From positions 1,439,001-1,503,000 of the forward strand of contig JAPPUL010000068.1 of NCBI GenBank assembly GCA_026874595.1: 64,000 nucleotides of DNA. Reading direction: 5' to 3'. Both the position numbers and the translations under genes were made by a program. The notes beneath the pieces are model-generated. The model did not search any database and had not been told where the DNA came from. It worked only from the letters and a program-made list of their open reading frames with translations. Shown one piece after another: positions 60,728 to 64,000 of the stretch (its first letter is position 1; the number at the start of each line of letters is the position of its first letter). The DNA comes from Sipunculus nudus (lineage: Eukaryota; Annelida; Sipuncula; Golfingiida; Sipunculidae).

Positions 60728-61849
60728 TTAGTTTATCTTATATATGTTAACTTTTATGCTTTTATCATTTATTATCTGCTCTATTATCCTATCTGGTTTG
60801 CCGTCTTTATATATATAATCACTTTCATACACCTCCTGAGTCCCAACCGATATGTGACGACGTAGTGCACCTTTAAAATCGTAAAATGAAAAATGTTTTG
60901 CATCCTGAGGTCCTATGTGTCCGACAAATGCATCGTAGCCTACTATATATTTTATCTTACTACTTTTATAATAATAGAGTACTAGATATACTCGTTCCCT
61001 ATTTAAGGGTATTTTTAAGGCACTAAAATTCTTATTCCCAGTTATTAGCGATTCCCAAGACGTTCTTCTTATTTGTTTGCCAAACTTTGGTTTTGATATC
61101 CCAAATCTCGTTCTCGGTAAACCTTCTGGCACTACCGGATTTAAATCTTTTATATCTTCAAAGTATTTTTGGCGTACTTTACTGTAATTTATCTCACGCA
61201 ATATGTGTCCTGTATAAATCGGATAATATAGTTTGAGGCTCCTTTTGTAATTCTTTATCAGTTGCGCTTTTAGTTTATCTTCATTGGCTTTGTCTACTCT
61301 GTTTAACCTCTTATATACTTTATTGCTTGCCTTTGATATATAGCCATATTTTGACTTATAAAAGTTTTTTCCCCATACACTATAAAAATCATAACCATAT
61401 TTTGCATATATTTTGGCTCTTATTAGATTAATCTCCCCTGAGTGCAGATTCTTTATATACTTATTCGCTATCAAGCCACTAGGTATGTCTAAGTTTATTT
61501 TCCGTACCTTATTCTTTATTATTTTATCTTTGAGATTTGATTTAGTACCTTTTTTAGACTTATCTAAAACCTCTTCAGCTTCTTTACTTGATCTTTTCCA
61601 TTTCTTCTCTTTTTTGGTATTTTCTTTTTTGGTATTTTCTTTTGTCTCAGTAGATTTTTTCTTAGTAGATGGAGCTACAGCTTCTGTCTCATCACCTTTA
61701 TAATCTACCACCGTAAAGGTATTTATTGGGCCCTTTGGTAGTGGTATCCCTTTTTCGCTCTTTTCTGGCTTGTTTTTAGTTTCATTGCCACAACGCGTTA
61801 TGAAATTTAGCGTTAAAAGTAGTACGAATATTAATATCGGTTTTTTCAT
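60728..61849 (-). CDS. Lipoprotein with YARHG-like domain
   Basis: The 373-residue protein has a signal peptide and putative lipidated Cys20 in NFITRC, with Arg just before the Cys as in the metalloprotease at 1082. Residues 25-115 are low-complexity and Lys/Glu-rich. A YARHG-like segment follows (about 135-200, LIRAKIYAKYGYDFYS and NFYKSKYGYI), known from extracellular proteins. The C-terminal half (about 235-373) holds beta strands such as VYLVLYYYKSSKIKYIVG and lacks a recognised family. The start is five bases downstream of the leuS stop, so co-transcription is likely. Confidence 0.68.
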   Translation of the reverse strand: MKKPILIFVLLLTLNFITRCGNETKNKPEKSEKGIPLPKGPINTFTVVDYKGDETEAVAPSTKKKSTETKENTKKENTKKEKKWKRSSKEAEEVLDKSKKGTKSNLKDKIIKNKVRKINLDIPSGLIANKYIKNLHSGEINLIRAKIYAKYGYDFYSVWGKNFYKSKYGYISKASNKVYKRLNRVDKANEDKLKAQLIKNYKRSLKLYYPIYTGHILREINYSKVRQKYFEDIKDLNPVVPEGLPRTRFGISKPKFGKQIRRTSWESLITGNKNFSALKIPLNRERVYLVLYYYKSSKIKYIVGYDAFVGHIGPQDAKHFSFYDFKGALRRHISVGTQEVYESDYIYKDGKPDRIIEQIINDKSIKVNIYKIN

Positions 61850-61853
61850 AACA

Positions 61854-64000
61854 CTATATTACGACGTTCACAAGCTTGTTTTTTACTACTATAACCTTCT
61901 TTACGCTATTTTGTCCTATCCACTTCATTATTACTTCATTATTAAACACTGCTTGCTTTAGTCCATCCTCATTAATGTCTGCCGGTAATGTCTCTCGTGC
62001 CCGTACCTTCCCGTTCACTTGAAAAACATAAGTTATATTATATTTTTTGACAAACACTTTATTGTAATTTATAAATCCGCTGCCAAAAACACTACCCTCC
62101 CCGCCTAGTTTTTCATGCAATTCCTCAGATAGATGCGGTGTTATCGGGCCTAGTAGTTTTGTTACTGCCATAAGGCTTAGTCGAAGCAATATCTTACTCT
62201 CTTTACTTACATACTCAACGCTGTATAGACTGTTTATAAACTCCATTATCGCTGCTATCCCTGTGTTGAACTGATATCTCTCTATGAAATCTTCTCTTAC
62301 CTTCTTTATCGTTTTATGCATTTTACGGTATACTTCTTTATAACTATCTGATAAAGTAGGATATATTTTTTCTTCAAAGTGCTTATAGCTTACTCTATCA
62401 CTTCCTTTTGACTTTTGACTATACAACAAATATAATCTGTATACACGATTTATAAATTTAGAACATCCTCCTACCCCTCGCTCGCTCCATTCAAGGTCTC
62501 GTTTTGGAGGCGCGGCAAATAGTACGAACAACCTTAGTGTGTCTGCTCCGTACTTGTCTAACATGTTGTTTGGATCAACGCCATTCTTCTTCGATTTCGA
62601 CATCTTCTCAAGCTTTATTATAAGCTTTTCTCCTGTTTCGGGACACGTTTTATGCCCAGCTAGTTCTTCTTTGCTATAATATCTTCTTGCCTTTTGTGAA
62701 AAGTAGGACGGCGATACTACCATACCCTGTGTTAGCAGATTCTTAAACGGTTCTTTATAGCTTGTATAGCCAAGATCGTTTAGTGCTTTTGTAAAAAATC
62801 GAGCGTATAAAAGATGTAATATTGCATGTTCTATACCCCCTACATATTGGTCTACGTTCATCCAATAATCTACGAGTTCTTTATTTAATATATTTGTATC
62901 TTCTTTTGGGCTGCAGTATCTTAAAAAGTACCAGGACGAACATACAAAGGTATCCATTGTGTCAGTCTCACGCTTTGCATCCCCGCCGCACTTTGGACAT
63001 TTAGTCCTTAGAAACTTTTCATTGTGAGAAAGAGGATTGCCAAGCTCTTTGAACTCTACATCATCAGGAAGGAGTACCGGTAGTGATTCTTTATCTACAG
63101 GAACAATCCCGCAGCGTTTGCAGTAGATTATCGGAATCGGATTGCCCCAGTAGCGTTGTCTTGATATTAGCCAATCCTTTAGCCTATACTCTAGCTTCCC
63201 TTTTCCATACCCTTTTAACTCCGCTTCCTTTATTATCGCCTGCTTTGCTTCCTCACTGCTCATACCATCAAATTTATCGGAGTTTATTAGTATCCCCGAC
63301 TTCGTATATGCCCCTTCTAAACTACTTCCTATCATCCCTTCTTCAGCTTGTATCACCACATTTATAGGTATATCGTACTTTTTCGCAAAAAGAAAATCCC
63401 TACTATCATGTGCCGGAACTCCCATAACCACCCCTGTCCCGTACTCTACTAATACAAAATTTGCTATGTATAAGGGAATTTTAGCTCCATTAAACGGATT
63501 CTCTGCGTACTCTCCTGTAAATATCCCCTCTTTGCTTATGTCTTCTCGCGTCCTTTCTATTCTGTCTTGTTTTATTATCCTAGCTACAAACTCCTCTATC
63601 TGACCTTTTCTCGGATTGCCTTCTATTAGCTCATCTATCAAATCATGCTCAGGCGATATCGCCATGAAGCTTACTCCGTATATTGTGTCTGGACGCGTTG
63701 TGAATATTGCAAGCTCTTTTCCTCTCAATTTGAAGTTTATATAAAGTCCATAGCTTTTTCCTATCCAGTTCTCTTGCATCGTTATCACTTGTTCTGGCCA
63801 GTTGCCAAGCTCCTTATACCCGCTAAGAAGCTCATCGGCGTACTTTGTTATCTTTATAAACCATTGCGACATCTTCTTTATCTCAATCTCTGTTCCGCAC
63901 CTCCAGCAACATCCATTTGCTACCTGCTCATTTGCAAGTACTGTCATGTCATTCGGACACCAGTTAACCGGCGCTTCCTTCTTATATATTAAACCATGCT
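61854..64000 (-). CDS. leuS: Leucyl-tRNA synthetase, N-terminal end off the right edge
   Basis: The frame is open at the window end, where GLIYKKEAPVNWCPND can be read upstream of the first in-window ATG at 63947. About 715 residues of an expected 800-860 are present. Visible are a CCWRCGTEIE zinc-type element, the CP1 editing domain (FTTRPDTIYGVSFMAISPEH and TGVVMGVPAHDSRDF), a CKRCG/CPKCG insert, the KMSKSKKNGVDP loop with the catalytic KMSKS, and the anticodon-binding and C-terminal domains. The N-terminal HIGH motif must lie beyond the edge. It leads a run with the YARHG lipoprotein and mutS2. Confidence 0.93.
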   Translation of the reverse strand, partial: HGLIYKKEAPVNWCPNDMTVLANEQVANGCCWRCGTEIEIKKMSQWFIKITKYADELLSGYKELGNWPEQVITMQENWIGKSYGLYINFKLRGKELAIFTTRPDTIYGVSFMAISPEHDLIDELIEGNPRKGQIEEFVARIIKQDRIERTREDISKEGIFTGEYAENPFNGAKIPLYIANFVLVEYGTGVVMGVPAHDSRDFLFAKKYDIPINVVIQAEEGMIGSSLEGAYTKSGILINSDKFDGMSSEEAKQAIIKEAELKGYGKGKLEYRLKDWLISRQRYWGNPIPIIYCKRCGIVPVDKESLPVLLPDDVEFKELGNPLSHNEKFLRTKCPKCGGDAKRETDTMDTFVCSSWYFLRYCSPKEDTNILNKELVDYWMNVDQYVGGIEHAILHLLYARFFTKALNDLGYTSYKEPFKNLLTQGMVVSPSYFSQKARRYYSKEELAGHKTCPETGEKLIIKLEKMSKSKKNGVDPNNMLDKYGADTLRLFVLFAAPPKRDLEWSERGVGGCSKFINRVYRLYLLYSQKSKGSDRVSYKHFEEKIYPTLSDSYKEVYRKMHKTIKKVREDFIERYQFNTGIAAIMEFINSLYSVEYVSKESKILLRLSLMAVTKLLGPITPHLSEELHEKLGGEGSVFGSGFINYNKVFVKKYNITYVFQVNGKVRARETLPADINEDGLKQAVFNNEVIMKWIGQNSVKKVIVVKNKLVNVVI

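Overview
The window is a low-GC chromosomal stretch from a bacterium that looks diderm. It encodes a predicted outer-membrane beta-barrel protein, several lipoproteins, a periplasmic binding protein and a class A penicillin-binding protein. The DUF4912 protein, the RsbU-type phosphatase, the TPR/NHL surface proteins and the relaxed lipoboxes fit a spirochaete or a similar deep-branching lineage. No rRNA or other decisive marker is present, so that placement is a weak guess.

Left part (1-33.4 kb): mostly housekeeping genes. It opens with the 3' end of metH, a lipoprotein metalloprotease, a periplasmic binding protein and an unusual sensor-MFS fusion. A methylcitrate cycle follows (prpD-prpB, convergent prpE, divergent prpC), letting propionyl-CoA be oxidised to pyruvate and succinate. 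The tail of prpE has been tandemly duplicated twice in a 279-bp unit. A minus-strand block then encodes an RsbU-like phosphatase with a degenerate receiver, an RNase R lacking recognisable cold-shock domains but carrying a Gly/Asn/Arg repeat, a DUF4912 protein and a C4 zinc-ribbon coiled-coil protein. Two tRNA genes (CAT and TTC anticodons) come next, followed by a YajQ-family protein, a Gfo/Idh/MocA oxidoreductase, thiL, a small Hfq-like protein, a PBP1A, a DJ-1/PfpI protein, the complete sufBCDSU iron-sulfur operon, a beta-barrel protein and a tandem-RDD membrane protein.

Island (about 33.4-50.7 kb): the striking feature of the window. It is an array of orphan Rhs C-terminal modules. Each module is a short remnant of the conserved Rhs core end (the region around ARYYDP, SPDPI, NLNPYAY and DP[DS]G), then a different toxin tip, then a small candidate immunity gene. 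About twelve core remnants and some seventeen tip or immunity units, several truncated, lie head to tail. Those left of about 39.7 kb are on the minus strand and those right of it on the plus strand. No full-length Rhs carrier gene is present. Recognisable members are an M91-like metallopeptidase tip with a lipoprotein immunity candidate, a toxin_44 tip with a membrane-anchored candidate, and an Imm32-like immunity gene. Repeated segments in both orientations, fragments of tips and immunity genes, and one frameshifted tip show that the array has been built by repeated recombination. It may be a reservoir of tips that can be recombined onto an expressed Rhs protein elsewhere, while the immunity genes protect the cell and its kin.

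Right part (50.9-64 kb): a 619-residue protein of unknown function borders the island. It is followed by a TPR/NHL/VWA-like exported protein, a DedA/VTT membrane protein, a TPR protein with a CsgG/FlgT-like tail and aroK. Convergent to these on the minus strand is leuS (running off the right edge), then a YARHG-type lipoprotein gene, then mutS2.
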